DNA of 64,000 nucleotides from Aerococcus suis (GTDB lineage Bacteria > Bacillota > Bacilli > Lactobacillales > Aerococcaceae), in assembly GCF_900176325.1 (NCBI RefSeq), contig NZ_FWXK01000004.1:79723-143722 (forward strand), in the 5' to 3' direction. The notes beneath the pieces were generated by a model. It ran no database searches. It had not been told where the DNA came from and worked only from the letters and a program-made list of their open reading frames with translations. The translations under genes were made by a program, and so were the position numbers. Positions 10,339 through 18,685 of this stretch are shown piece by piece (within the stretch, counting starts at the first letter, position 1; each line of letters starts with the position of its first letter).

Positions 10339-10380
10339 AGCGCCTCCTTTTAATAATAGAATCATCTTTCATGAGATAAT

Positions 10381-10410
10381 AAAAAGCGTACGCCGAAACG
10401 TACGCTTTTT
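10381..10410. terminator. Terminator after rplL
   Basis: Perfect 12-bp stem AAAAAGCGTACG/CGTACGCTTTTT with a 6-nt loop, symmetric on both strands. It lies between rplL and ybxB and would attenuate read-through. Confidence 0.9.
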
Positions 10411-10425
10411 AGAGTCATGCTTGAA

Positions 10426-10794
10426 TTATTTTAATTCAGCAGATCCTCCAGCTTCTTCGATAGCAGAAACTAATGCTTCTGCATCTTCTTTTGGCATAGC
10501 TTCTTTAACAACAGCAGGAGCGCCGTCTACTAAAGCTTTTGCTTCTTTTAAGCCTAAATCAGTTGCTTCACGTACAGCTTTGATTACTTTAATTTTAGCT
10601 GAACCAGCACCAGTTAATTCAACGTCGAATTCAGTTTTTTCTTCAGCAGCGTCGCCACCTGCAACACCAGCAGCTGCAACAGGAGCAGCAGCAGATACGT
10701 CGAATTCTTCTTCGATTGCACTTACAAGGTCAGATAATTCAATAATTGTTGCTTCTTTTAAATCAGCAATGATTTTTTCAATGTCTAAAGCCAT
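10426..10794 (-). CDS. rplL: Ribosomal protein L7/L12
   Basis: 122-residue acidic stalk protein. The N-terminal dimerisation helices ([20 protein letters not shown]), an Ala/Gly-rich hinge (about 34-52) and the conserved C-terminal domain ([31 protein letters not shown]) are all present. It follows rplJ by 57 bp and shares its promoter and leader. Confidence 0.99.
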   Translation of the reverse strand: MALDIEKIIADLKEATIIELSDLVSAIEEEFDVSAAAPVAAAGVAGGDAAEEKTEFDVELTGAGSAKIKVIKAVREATDLGLKEAKALVDGAPAVVKEAMPKEDAEALVSAIEEAGGSAELK

Positions 10795-10851
10795 TTTTAT
10801 TCCTCCATTTATATAAAGTTTAGTTTGTTTGAATATGGTAATACATTAATC

Positions 10852-11358
10852 TTATGCAGCATCTTCGTCTTTGGCATCTGCAACCGCTTTGACAGCGTAA
10901 GCCACGTTGCGGACAGGTGCTTGAAGAACTGATAATAGCATAGATAGTAAGCCTTCGCGGTTTGGTAAAGCAGCGATTTTTTGAACTTCTTCTTTAGTCA
11001 AGATTTCGCCGTTAAGCATACCACCTTTTAGATCGATTGCTTCTGCTTCTTTTGCAAAGTTAGCAATGATACGTGCAGGGGCAACTGCGTCTTCTTCACC
11101 ACCAAAAGCAACAGCTGTTGGGCCTTGGAATACTTCTTCATGGTATTCAGCACCTAAAGTATCAAGGGCACGACGCATAATCGTGTTTTTGATTACTCGA
11201 TATTCAACACCAGCTTCACGTAATTCTTTACGTAAGCGAGTTACTTCGTCTACAGTAAGACCTAAATAGTCGATAACAACCATAGATGAAGCATTTTGAA
11301 TTTTTTCAACAACGCTATCTACTTGTTCTTGTTTTTTAGCAATTGCTTGTTCACTCAT
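10852..11358 (-). CDS. rplJ: Ribosomal protein L10
   Basis: 168-residue stalk base protein that anchors L7/L12 dimers on 23S rRNA. The L10 pattern [24 protein letters not shown] is followed by [13 protein letters not shown] and a C-terminal L12-binding helix. GGAGGTG precedes the ATG. Expression is probably autoregulated through the structured leader directly upstream. Confidence 0.98.
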   Translation of the reverse strand: MSEQAIAKKQEQVDSVVEKIQNASSMVVIDYLGLTVDEVTRLRKELREAGVEYRVIKNTIMRRALDTLGAEYHEEVFQGPTAVAFGGEEDAVAPARIIANFAKEAEAIDLKGGMLNGEILTKEEVQKIAALPNREGLLSMLLSVLQAPVRNVAYAVKAVADAKDEDAA

Positions 11359-11391
11359 ATTTTCACCTCCAGAGATTTGTTAGAGTTTTTT

Positions 11392-11531
11392 TATAATAAA
11401 AAAACTCTATGTCACTGAAGACATAGAGGATAGTACTCACATTCATCGTAAGTCACATGTTCTTCCTCGGTTGGAAATTAAGGCTTTCTGCCACCAACTG
11501 TCTTCGGTAAGCTATTGATATTTAATCAACC
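11392..11531 (-). promoter_or_regulatory. L10 autoregulatory leader with attenuator
   Basis: The roughly 170-nt 5' UTR of rplJ has the hallmarks of the Firmicute L10 leader: segments reading ACCGAAGACAGTTGGTGG and AACCGAGGAAGAACATG, then a terminator hairpin CTCTATGTC/GACATAGAG (11405-11428) and a T-run. In this family L10(L12)4 binding favours the terminator. Confidence 0.85.
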
Positions 11532-11537
11532 TAGGCC

Positions 11538-11566
11538 ATTCTAGCAAAGCTAGATGACCTAGTCAA
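11538..11566 (-). promoter_or_regulatory. rplJL promoter
   Basis: Minus strand TTGACT (11566-11561), 17-bp spacer, TAGAAT (11543-11538), starting right after the rplA stop. It overlaps an imperfect stem-loop formed by the CTAGGTCATCTAGC region. Confidence 0.8.
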
Positions 11567-11573
11567 GTTTTTC

Positions 11574-12263
11574 TTATAAAGAACTTGTATCTAATTTAAT
11601 ACCAGGTCCCATTGTAGATGATACAGAGGCATTTTGTAAGTAAACACCTTTAGATGAAGCTGGTTTTTCACGTAAAACCATTTCGTGAACAGCTTTTAAG
11701 TTTTCTAATAATTGGTCTACTGAGAATGATACACGACCAATTGGTAAGTGTAAGTTACCTGCAGAGTCTGCACGGTAAGCCACTTGACCAGCTTTAATAT
11801 CAGAAACAGCTTTAGCAACATCTTGTGTTACTGTACCTGTTTTAGGGTTAGGCATTAAGCCTTTAGGTCCTAATACACGACCTAAACGACCAATTTGTCC
11901 CATCATGTCTGGTGTTGCAACGATAACATCGAAATCGAACCAACCATCATTGATTTTTTCGATATATTCGTCTTCACCAACAAAGTCAGCGCCAGCTTCT
12001 TTCGCTTCTTCAGCTTTTTCACCTTTAGCGAAAACTAATACGCGTTGAGTTTTACCGGTACCATTTGGTAATACCATAGCACCACGGATTTGTTGGTCAT
12101 TTTTCTTCGTATCGATGTTTAAGCGGTAAGCCACTTCAACTGAAGCGTCAAATTTCGCAAAATCAACATCTTTTAATAATTCTAAAGCTTCACTTGCTTC
12201 ATATTTTTTGCTTTTATCAATTTTTTCTGAAGCAATTTTTTGGTTTTTTGATAATTTTGCCAT
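11574..12263 (-). CDS. rplA: Ribosomal protein L1
   Basis: 229-residue L1, the usual length when the second ATG (12263, AGGAGG seven bases upstream) is used. It contains the L1 signature [21 protein letters not shown]1 builds the stalk of the 50S subunit and represses its own operon by binding an mRNA copy of its rRNA site; candidate sites are annotated before rplA and before rplK. Confidence 0.98.
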   Translation of the reverse strand: MAKLSKNQKIASEKIDKSKKYEASEALELLKDVDFAKFDASVEVAYRLNIDTKKNDQQIRGAMVLPNGTGKTQRVLVFAKGEKAEEAKEAGADFVGEDEYIEKINDGWFDFDVIVATPDMMGQIGRLGRVLGPKGLMPNPKTGTVTQDVAKAVSDIKAGQVAYRADSAGNLHLPIGRVSFSVDQLLENLKAVHEMVLREKPASSKGVYLQNASVSSTMGPGIKLDTSSL

Positions 12264-12278
12264 TTTCATTCCTCCTAT

Positions 12279-12304
12279 GTGGTTTTAGCGGATGATCCTC
12301 CCAC
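12279..12304 (-). promoter_or_regulatory. Probable L1-binding mRNA site before rplA
   Basis: Minus strand GTGGGAGG ... ACCAC just upstream of the rplA ribosome site. This copies the strand pair of the 23S rRNA L1 site (GUGGGAGG with ACCAC). A second version lies in the rplK leader. Confidence 0.65.
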
Positions 12305-12305
12305 T

Positions 12306-12326
12306 CATAATACATTATGTATTATG
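12306..12326. repeat. Palindrome in the rplK-rplA spacer
   Basis: CATAATACA-ttA-TGTATTATG, 9-bp arms with a 3-nt centre, immediately beside the L1 site. There is no T-tract, so it may be an mRNA structural or processing element. Confidence 0.5.
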
Positions 12327-12354
12327 GCGTACGATTCAGTTACATGTCTTGCAA

Positions 12355-12780
12355 TTAGCCTTCAACAGTGAATCCCATTGAACGAGCAGTACCTTCAACC
12401 ATACGCATAGCAGCTTCTACGTCTGCTGCGTTCAAGTCTTCCATTTTTGTTTCAGCAATTTCACGTACTTGATCACGTGTTACAGATGCTACTTTATTTT
12501 TATTTGGTTCTCCAGAACCTTTTTCAGTACCAGCTGCTTTTTTCAATAATACGGCTGCTGGTGGTGTTTTAGTAACAAAAGTAAATGAACGATCTTCATA
12601 AACTGTGATAACAACTGGAATAATTAAACCAGCTTTGTCTTGTGTTTGCGCATTGAATTCTTTACAGAATCCCATGATGTTAACACCAGCTTGTCCTAAG
12701 GCAGGACCTACTGGAGGAGCTGGACTTGCTTTACCAGCTTCAATTTGTAATTTTACAACTGTTTCTACTTTTTTAGCCAC
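12355..12780 (-). CDS. rplK: Ribosomal protein L11
   Basis: 141-residue L11 with the standard N-terminus [20 protein letters not shown], proline-rich domain and C-terminal rRNA-binding domain ([18 protein letters not shown]). It forms the GTPase-associated centre. First gene of the rplKA transcript; phoU, on the opposite strand, separates it from nusG. Confidence 0.99.
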   Translation of the reverse strand: MAKKVETVVKLQIEAGKASPAPPVGPALGQAGVNIMGFCKEFNAQTQDKAGLIIPVVITVYEDRSFTFVTKTPPAAVLLKKAAGTEKGSGEPNKNKVASVTRDQVREIAETKMEDLNAADVEAAMRMVEGTARSMGFTVEG

Positions 12781-12810
12781 GAAACATTCCTCCTTGTCAT
12801 TGTCCGTGAT

Positions 12811-12846
12811 GTGGTTTTATTGGAGTTAAAGATTTCTCCTCCCACA
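12811..12846 (-). promoter_or_regulatory. Probable L1-binding mRNA site in the rplK leader
   Basis: Minus strand GTGTGGGAGGAG ... AAAACCACATC, the same GTGGGAGG/ACCAC pair as before rplA and in 23S rRNA. This is the expected place for L1 autorepression of rplK-rplA. Confidence 0.7.
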
Positions 12847-12877
12847 CGCGTGTACATAAGCGTATGCACATCACCGA

Positions 12878-12906
12878 ATTATAGCAAACGATTTGTTGGT
12901 TGTCAA
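12878..12906 (-). promoter_or_regulatory. rplKA promoter (full consensus)
   Basis: Minus strand TTGACA (12906-12901), 17-bp spacer, TATAAT (12883-12878): a perfect sigma-A promoter. Confidence 0.95.
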
Positions 12907-12983
12907 TTGGAATTATTAATTAGTGGTATCAATCACTTTACACAATCCTTACAAAGTTTTAACCGATTATTGAAATCGCTACA

Positions 12984-13012
12984 TTTACTTTCAATACGCG
13001 TTTTGCTAAAAT
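12984..13012 (+). promoter_or_regulatory. phoU-like gene promoter
   Basis: TTTACT (12984-12989), 17 bp, TAAAAT (13007-13012), about 35 bp before the start codon. Confidence 0.6.
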
Positions 13013-13048
13013 ATACTTTATATATCGAAAAGGAAAGAGGGATAAATC

Positions 13049-13714
13049 ATGTCTGAGCTTATTCGTAAAACGTATGATGAGCAATTAAAAACATTAGATG
13101 AAATGTTTGTTAAATTAGGCCGTGCATCTGCTGAAGCTTTTAGCAATGCCATTGCGGCAGTTGAGAATAATGACTCTGAATTAGCTGAGCAAGTCATTGA
13201 AAATGACATTACAATTAATAACATGGAAGTTGAAATTGAAACTTATGCTGTTCGTATCATTTCCTTACAACAACCCATTGGTATTGAATTACGGAAAATT
13301 GTTTCTATTTTAAAAGCATCTTCAGACTTAGAACGTATTGCCGACCACGCCGTATCTATCGCTAAAAGTGTGCGTCGTGTGGATGAATTAAATATTCGTC
13401 CATTAGCGGGTGAACTAAAAACTATGGGCGAAACCGCTCATGGTATGGTCATGGATGCGATTGATGCCTTCATCTCTAACGACCCTTCAGCTGCTCAAGC
13501 TGTTGCTGATCGTGATGAAGAAGTCGATGCTAACTTCAAACGTTTATTAAACGACTTGGTCAAAGAAATGCAAAAAGACCAAGGCTTAACTGAACTCGGA
13601 ACTTCTTATGCAAGCACCTTATCTAATATCGAACGGATTGGGGACTACGCCACAAATATTTGTGAATGGACTGTTTACAATGACAAAGCAAAACTTGTCG
13701 AATTGAATAAATAA
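13049..13714 (+). CDS. phoU: PhoU family phosphate signalling protein
   Basis: 221-residue PhoU homologue made of two three-helix bundles, with the repeated metal-binding helices visible (ASSDLERIADHAVSIAKSV and LSNIERIGDYATNICEWTV). PhoU links the Pst phosphate transporter to a sensor kinase or other partners. No pst or pho genes lie nearby, so its partner is not in view. It sits alone on the plus strand between nusG and rplK, which are adjacent in most Firmicutes, and has its own promoter and terminator. AAGGAAAGAGGG precedes the ATG. Confidence 0.9.
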   Translation: MSELIRKTYDEQLKTLDEMFVKLGRASAEAFSNAIAAVENNDSELAEQVIENDITINNMEVEIETYAVRIISLQQPIGIELRKIVSILKASSDLERIADHAVSIAKSVRRVDELNIRPLAGELKTMGETAHGMVMDAIDAFISNDPSAAQAVADRDEEVDANFKRLLNDLVKEMQKDQGLTELGTSYASTLSNIERIGDYATNICEWTVYNDKAKLVELNK

Positions 13715-13724
13715 TCCAACAAAC

Positions 13725-13767
13725 CAAAAGAGCTTTCCGCTTAATTAATAGCGAAAAGCTCTTTTTT
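13725..13767. terminator. Bidirectional terminator between phoU and nusG
   Basis: AAAAGAGCTTTCCGC (13726-13740) pairs with GCGAAAAGCTCTTTT (13751-13765), one mismatch, with T-runs on both strands. It serves the convergent phoU and nusG. Confidence 0.9.
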
Positions 13768-13769
13768 GA

Positions 13770-14324
13770 TTAATATTTATCGACTTGGTCGTATTCAACA
13801 TCAGCCATCGTTTCTCGACCAAACATTTCGACAGAAACTTTAAGTCGTTCATGTTCATCATCAATTTCTTCAACCTTACCTTCAAGTCCATTGAAGGCAC
13901 CACCAGTAATTTTAACCACTTCACCAGTTTCAAAGGAAATATCACGTTTTTTCGTTTTCATACCTAAATCACGTAAGATATTATGAACTTCTTCATCTAA
14001 TAGTGGTGTGGGTTTAGACCCTTGTCCATGAGAACCTAAGAACCCTGTGACACCTGGTGTATTACGAACAACAAACCACGCTTCATCAGACATAATCATT
14101 TCAACTAAAACATAGCCTGGAAAGATTTTAGTATTAACTGTTTTTTTCTTACCAGTTTTTGTCGTTTCAACATGTTCTTCCTCTGGTACCACTACTCGGA
14201 AAATAAACTCTTCCATTCCCATAGAAGTAATCCGCATTTCTAAATTTTGTTTTACTTTATTTTCATAACCAGAATAAGTATGTAAAACATACCATTGTTT
14301 ACCAGATTGTAATTCTGTAACCAT
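13770..14324 (-). CDS. nusG: Transcription elongation/antitermination factor NusG
   Basis: 184-residue NusG. The NGN domain begins GKQWYVLHTYSGYENKVKQNL and contains FPGYVLVEM and WFVVRNTPGVTGFLG; the KOW motif VVKITGGAFNGLEGKV is near residue 135. It joins RNA polymerase to the ribosome or Rho. Own promoter and a candidate attenuator lie upstream, after the secE terminator. Confidence 0.98.
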   Translation of the reverse strand: MVTELQSGKQWYVLHTYSGYENKVKQNLEMRITSMGMEEFIFRVVVPEEEHVETTKTGKKKTVNTKIFPGYVLVEMIMSDEAWFVVRNTPGVTGFLGSHGQGSKPTPLLDEEVHNILRDLGMKTKKRDISFETGEVVKITGGAFNGLEGKVEEIDDEHERLKVSVEMFGRETMADVEYDQVDKY

Positions 14325-14351
14325 CGCTTAACTCCTTTACTCATTTTGACA

Positions 14352-14388
14352 TAAATAAAAAACCTTCCATTATTCAACGGAAAGGTTA
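14352..14388 (-). terminator. Candidate attenuator in the nusG leader
   Basis: Minus strand AACCTTTCC ... GGAAGGTT followed by TTTTTTATTT, lying between the nusG promoter and start codon (one bulge in the stem). Its position implies premature termination control of nusG. Confidence 0.65.
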
Positions 14389-14406
14389 CTCGGTTGCTTC
14401 GTGATT

Positions 14407-14435
14407 AGTATAGCACAAACGACCCCTCACGCCAA
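14407..14435 (-). promoter_or_regulatory. nusG promoter
   Basis: Minus strand TTGGCG (14435-14430), 17-bp spacer ending TGC, TATACT (14412-14407): an extended -10 promoter downstream of the secE terminator. Confidence 0.75.
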
Positions 14436-14442
14436 TCATTAC

Positions 14443-14474
14443 CAAAGAAAAAAGGTTAGGAAAAACCTAACCTT
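14443..14474 (-). terminator. Terminator after secE
   Basis: Perfect stem AAGGTTAGG/CCTAACCTT (14452-14474) with a 5-nt loop and a T-run on the minus strand. Confidence 0.92.
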
Positions 14475-14485
14475 ACTAAGTAGTC

Positions 14486-14659
14486 TTATAAACCTAAGAA
14501 CCATGCAAATGCTTTGCTAGCAGCGAAGTCAACCACACCTAAAAAGATTGCTGCGAGTAAAATTGTTCCAAGCACAATTCCAGTATAGCGCATTAATTCT
14601 TTCCCTGTTGGCCATTCTACTAAACGCATTTCATGGAAAACACCTTTAAAAAATCCCAT
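14486..14659 (-). CDS. secE: Preprotein translocase subunit SecE
   Basis: 57-residue protein (too short for common ORF cut-offs). It begins GFFKGVFHEMRLVEWPTGKE, the conserved amphipathic helix of SecE, followed by one transmembrane helix (about 27-45). It clamps SecY in the Sec translocon. The ATG is preceded by GAGAGG. It lies between rpmG (15 bp away) and nusG, as in other Firmicutes. Confidence 0.95.
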   Translation of the reverse strand: MGFFKGVFHEMRLVEWPTGKELMRYTGIVLGTILLAAIFLGVVDFAASKAFAWFLGL

Positions 14660-14674
14660 GACAAAGCCTCTCTT

Positions 14675-14827
14675 TTATTTCGTCTCTTTATGTAATGTAT
14701 GCTCATTACAATGTTTACAATATTTCTTAACTTCTAGGCGCTCTGTCCGATATTTAGACCCGCTCTTAACTGTATAATTACGAGATCCACATTTCGTACA
14801 CGCCAAAGCAATTTTGTTTTGTCTCAT
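14675..14827 (-). CDS. rpmG: Ribosomal protein L33 (zinc-binding form)
   Basis: 50-residue L33: [20 protein letters not shown], with a second CKHC pair near residue 37, giving the CxxC...CxxC zinc ribbon of the C+ form. AAGGAG precedes the ATG. Start of the rpmG-secE transcript. Confidence 0.95.
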   Translation of the reverse strand: MRQNKIALACTKCGSRNYTVKSGSKYRTERLEVKKYCKHCNEHTLHKETK

Positions 14828-14853
14828 GTTTATTTCTCCTTAAATCATTACCC

Positions 14854-14882
14854 ATGTTACTGGGTTATGATTCACTTGTCAA
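14854..14882 (-). promoter_or_regulatory. rpmG-secE promoter
   Basis: Minus strand TTGACA (14882-14877), 17 bp, TAACAT (14859-14854), about 20 bp upstream of the rpmG start. Confidence 0.85.
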
Positions 14883-14909
14883 CTCTCACTATGACCAGCT
14901 TAACAACAG

Positions 14910-15527
14910 TCACTCATTCGATCCATTCACAACATAATGACGCAATAATTGCCGACAATTCCGCAACTGCGTCAATACCCATTGAGGCGATCGATTCATT
15001 TTTTGACTAATCATTTCTGGCGTCTCACCATCTAAATAACAATTAAAAATATACCGTTCATGTTCAGAAAAGTGTGAAAGAGCCAATTTGATTTGATCGG
15101 TTAACAGTACATAATATTGTGGATCTTCATAAACGGTCTCTGATTTATGTGAAAAAATATGATTAGTTTCTTCACCTGTATCATCAACCACCAACGGATG
15201 AGTATTATAATTTGCTCGTCGTTTTTGTGCCAATTGTTGACGAACAATATCTAAATAATGATTTCTTAAAACTCGCTTATAAAATGCGCCGAATGTGACT
15301 TGTTTCTTGATATCATACTTTTCGACACAGCGATGTAAACAAATCATCGCCTCTTGATAATAATCATCATTCTCTAAAAACTGTTCTGAAATTTGTGGGC
15401 GTAAACTCTTTATTAGCGGCATATAGCGATTATATAAGGCGACGAGTTCATCACCATGCTGCATTCTGATACGCTCAATTAATTCTTCATCACTTGCTCT
15501 TAAACCAAACCATGACTCTTCAACCAT
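14910..15527 (-). CDS. sigH: SigH/ComX-like RNA polymerase sigma factor
   Basis: 205-residue sigma-70 family protein. Region 2 spans about 25-95 (NDDYYQEAMICLHRCVEKYD) and region 4 about 145-200 (HFSEHERYIFNCYLDGETPEMI). The position between yacP and rpmG is that of Bacillus sigH. In Lactobacillales this orthologue is often linked to competence rather than sporulation; no competence genes are in view, so its regulon is unknown. AGGAGG precedes the ATG. Confidence 0.88.
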   Translation of the reverse strand: MVEESWFGLRASDEELIERIRMQHGDELVALYNRYMPLIKSLRPQISEQFLENDDYYQEAMICLHRCVEKYDIKKQVTFGAFYKRVLRNHYLDIVRQQLAQKRRANYNTHPLVVDDTGEETNHIFSHKSETVYEDPQYYVLLTDQIKLALSHFSEHERYIFNCYLDGETPEMISQKMNRSPQWVLTQLRNCRQLLRHYVVNGSNE

Positions 15528-15554
15528 CCGTCTGTCCTCCTACAGATATTTTTT

Positions 15555-16079
15555 TTATTCACCACTCAAGTCATCGAGCAATCGTTGCAATTCGTCCATT
15601 TGATGATGGGACCATGGACTTTGTCTGCGGTATGTTGTCGGTGTATAGGTATCATCTCCACGATTAATCACTTGTTGAGTTCTCACGACATTCCGCCATA
15701 GTTCTTGGGCAGATTGTCGTAAGGCACCATGTTGAAATACCATCCGTTGTTCGGCGAGATCGCTCGTTGCGACAGTCACGTTGTATAACAAGCTCACGAC
15801 ATCATCCATCATTTCTTCAATGTAAGAATCTGCCGTTTGTCCTTCTGCTGTAAATACCACTTTTAAATTATATTGGTCATATTGTTTCGATATTCCAGGC
15901 ACAAACATCGCATCAAATACGACCCAAGCTTCAATATGATGGAAGCCAACATAATTGGATAAGCTCGCTAATAATAAATCACGCGCTTCTTCCATTTCGT
16001 CTTGATTCTTTAGTTGGACTAAATTGGGCCAAGAACCAATCATGTTGTAACCATCTACTATGAGACGTTCTTTTTTCAT
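15555..16079 (-). CDS. yacP: NYN-domain ribosome-dependent mRNA endonuclease (Rae1/YacP)
   Basis: 174-residue PIN/NYN protein starting KKERLIVDGYNMIGSWP. Acidic residues typical of the fold occur at D9, in VVFDAMF and in VATSDLAEQ. The Bacillus homologue Rae1 enters the ribosomal A site and cleaves mRNA. Order rlmB-yacP-sigH is conserved. Confidence 0.9.
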   Translation of the reverse strand: MKKERLIVDGYNMIGSWPNLVQLKNQDEMEEARDLLLASLSNYVGFHHIEAWVVFDAMFVPGISKQYDQYNLKVVFTAEGQTADSYIEEMMDDVVSLLYNVTVATSDLAEQRMVFQHGALRQSAQELWRNVVRTQQVINRGDDTYTPTTYRRQSPWSHHQMDELQRLLDDLSGE

Positions 16080-16098
16080 ATTGGTCCTCCCTTTTTCT

Positions 16099-16869
16099 TT
16101 AATTCATTCGTTTACGATACACTTCGTACATTACTAAGGCACTCGCAACACTCGCATTTAGACTTTGGACATGCCCACGCATTGGAATTGTCCATTGTCC
16201 GTCTAAGTGTTTCTTCACCCCTGGGGACACGCCTTTACCTTCATTTCCAATAACGACAGCTAATGGTAACGTCACATCTGTTTGCCATAGAGAATCCCCT
16301 GACATATCTGTTCCAAATACCCAAACGCCTCGTTCTTTTAATTCATCGATGGTGCGACTAATGTTCGTTACTCGAGCAACTGGCACATGTTCTATCGCTC
16401 CAGTACTCGTTTTCGCGACCGTTTGTGTCAACCCGACTTGACGTCTTTCGGGAATAATAATTCCATGGACACCGCTAGCATCTGCCGTTCTAAGAATGCT
16501 CCCTAAATTATGAGGATCTTCAATACCATCTAACACGATAAAAAAAGGATCTTCTTCCTTCGCTTCTGCTGCCGCAAATAAGTCATCGACTGTCGCATAT
16601 TGGTAAGCCGCAACAGCTGCTACCACCCCTTGATGATTGCCACTGTTGGATAAACTATCCAATTTCGATTTAGGTACTGTTGAAATCTGTACATGTCTTT
16701 GTCTCGCAGCTTTTTTGATAGTAGAGGCATTGCGATCATTTAAGTCTTGTTGTAAAAAGATTTTATTGACATCACGATCACCATGTAATAATTCAGTGAC
16801 CGTATGCATACCAAAAACGAAATCATTCTCGGTGTTATTCATTGGTTTGTTATCTTTGACCACGTTCAT
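16099..16869 (-). CDS. rlmB: 23S rRNA (guanosine-2'-O)-methyltransferase RlmB
   Basis: 256-residue SPOUT (TrmH-type) methyltransferase. An N-terminal substrate-binding domain (FVFGMHTVTELLHG) is followed by knot motifs LDGIEDPHNLGSILRTADASG, VIGNEGKGVSPGV and SLNASVASALVMYE. It overlaps the 3' end of mrnC by 20 nt. A GTG two codons in (16863) is better spaced from GGAG than the ATG, so the true start may be there. Confidence 0.94.
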   Translation of the reverse strand: MNVVKDNKPMNNTENDFVFGMHTVTELLHGDRDVNKIFLQQDLNDRNASTIKKAARQRHVQISTVPKSKLDSLSNSGNHQGVVAAVAAYQYATVDDLFAAAEAKEEDPFFIVLDGIEDPHNLGSILRTADASGVHGIIIPERRQVGLTQTVAKTSTGAIEHVPVARVTNISRTIDELKERGVWVFGTDMSGDSLWQTDVTLPLAVVIGNEGKGVSPGVKKHLDGQWTIPMRGHVQSLNASVASALVMYEVYRKRMN

Positions 16870-17260
16870 TCTCCTCGATAAATTTTAAGCCAAATTGAGT
16901 CACCCAGTGAAAACGTTCGTGGTCATCTTGTAAATAAAGATAACCACATAACGCTTCGAAACCTGTTGCTAACCGATAATCAGCAATTGAGGCATTCTTA
17001 GCACTCGTATGACTTTTCATATTACGCCCACGTTTAAACGCTTGGACTTCATCATCACTTAATAACTCTTGATCTAATAATGCAGTTACTATCGCAGCTT
17101 GTCCGCTCGCTTTTGCAAATTGAATGCCATGTTTGTGTAATTCATTGGGTTTTAATTGCGTATTCGCAACTAAGTACTCTCGAATCACAATCTCCCAAGC
17201 AGCATCTCCTAAGTAAGCTAGACTTAACCCATTAATTTGGCGAATATCTTTTATTTGCAT
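16850..17260 (-). CDS. mrnC: Mini-ribonuclease III (23S rRNA maturation)
   Basis: 136 residues consisting only of the RNase III catalytic domain: LAYLGDAAWEIVIREYL and GFEALCGYLYLQ are the two acidic signatures. It trims 23S precursor ends together with L3 in Bacillus. I chose ATG 17260 because it shares an A with the cysS stop (TAATG coupling); an upstream GTG at 17278 is possible. Confidence 0.92.
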   Translation of the reverse strand: MQIKDIRQINGLSLAYLGDAAWEIVIREYLVANTQLKPNELHKHGIQFAKASGQAAIVTALLDQELLSDDEVQAFKRGRNMKSHTSAKNASIADYRLATGFEALCGYLYLQDDHERFHWVTQFGLKFIEENERGQR

Positions 17261-18672
17261 TAGTGACTTCTTCTCCACCGCGTACCTTGCGCTGTGTCAT
17301 CTAAGATAATCCCTTGCGCTTTCAATTGATCCCGGATAGCATCACTGCGTTCGAAATCTTTTGCTTTTCTGGCAGCTGTCCGTTCATCAATTAATGCTTG
17401 AATGGTATCATCCAATAATTCCTCTTCTTCAAAGGTTACGCCAAAAATACCCACTAATTCCGTGAAAGTAGCTTTCATTTGGTCAAGCACTACTTTAGAT
17501 ATATGATCATTTTCTATATATACGTTTATTTCTCGCATTAATTGGTAAATAATTGTTAATCCGTTTGGCGTATTAATATCGTCATCCATTGCTTCAACAA
17601 ACTTTTCCTCAAAATCAGCGATTTTTGCTAACATGTCGTCATCAGCAGTTAAAGAATCTGTTGCGTCATTATAACGATAGTTTAAGTTTTGATACGTCGT
17701 TTGCAAACGTTCTAAGTTAGTTCGCGCTTCTTCTAAATTCGCTTCACTAAATTTCAATGGGCTACGGTAATGCGCACTGGCTAAGAAAAAGCGAACAACT
17801 TGAGGAGGGACTTGAGCAATTAAATCATGGGCTAAAATAAAGTTCCCTAGTGATTTACTCATTTTTTCGCCGTCATCACCCATCGTCACAAAACCATTAT
17901 GCATCCAATAACGAGCAAAAGTTTGACCGGTATGTGCTTCAGATTGGGCAATTTCATTTTCATGATGTGGGAAAGTTAAGTCATGTCCCCCACCATGAAT
18001 ATCAATCGTATCGCCTAAATATTTAGTTGCCATAACAGAGCATTCAATATGCCAACCAGGACGTCCTTTGCCCCATGGCGAATCCCAAGAAATTTCATCT
18101 GGTTTCGCTTTTTTCCATAAGGCGAAGTCAACGGCATCTTCTTTAACCGTATCGGCACCCGCTTCTAAACGTTCACTGGCACCTTGACGTAAATCATCAA
18201 TTGATTGATCGCTTAATTTACCATAGTCATCAAATTGACGTGCTCTAAAATACACGTCGCCATCAGCTTCGTATGCATAGTCTTTATCCACTAAATCTGC
18301 CACAAAATCAATAATGTCATCCATATTTTCAACGACTCGTGGATTTTTAGTTGCCCGTTTAACGTTTAAAGCATCTGTATCTGCATAAAAAGCTTCAATA
18401 TATTTATCTGCAATTTCACTTGGCGTTAACCCTTCTTCATTTGCACGACGGATAATTTTATCATCAACATCCGTAAAGTTTGACACATATTTAACGTTGT
18501 ATCCACGATATTCAAAATAACGTCTAACCGTATCAAAGGCTACCGTACTGCGAGCATTACCAATATGAATGTAGTTATATACCGTTGGCCCACAAACATA
18601 CATTGAAATTTCTCCAGGTCGTAATGGCTCAAAAGTTTCTTTTTGATTCGTTAAGGTATTAAAAAGCTTCAT
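17260..18672 (-). CDS. cysS: Cysteinyl-tRNA synthetase
   Basis: 470-residue class I synthetase. C27 in MYVCGPTVYNYIHIGNA is the zinc ligand beside the HIGH-type motif; HHENEIAQSE and KMSKSLGNF follow. ATG 18672 has GGGAGA upstream and gives the family length; the longer frame is spurious. It starts 13 bp after cysE. No T-box is seen upstream of the cysE-cysS unit. Confidence 0.97.
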   Translation of the reverse strand: MKLFNTLTNQKETFEPLRPGEISMYVCGPTVYNYIHIGNARSTVAFDTVRRYFEYRGYNVKYVSNFTDVDDKIIRRANEEGLTPSEIADKYIEAFYADTDALNVKRATKNPRVVENMDDIIDFVADLVDKDYAYEADGDVYFRARQFDDYGKLSDQSIDDLRQGASERLEAGADTVKEDAVDFALWKKAKPDEISWDSPWGKGRPGWHIECSVMATKYLGDTIDIHGGGHDLTFPHHENEIAQSEAHTGQTFARYWMHNGFVTMGDDGEKMSKSLGNFILAHDLIAQVPPQVVRFFLASAHYRSPLKFSEANLEEARTNLERLQTTYQNLNYRYNDATDSLTADDDMLAKIADFEEKFVEAMDDDINTPNGLTIIYQLMREINVYIENDHISKVVLDQMKATFTELVGIFGVTFEEEELLDDTIQALIDERTAARKAKDFERSDAIRDQLKAQGIILDDTAQGTRWRRSH

Positions 18673-18685
18673 TATGTCTCCCTTT

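Noticed and set aside
10421..10816. 131-codon frame antisense to rplL
   Set aside because: Mirror of the alanine-rich L7/L12 codons; no start signal and no recognisable protein.
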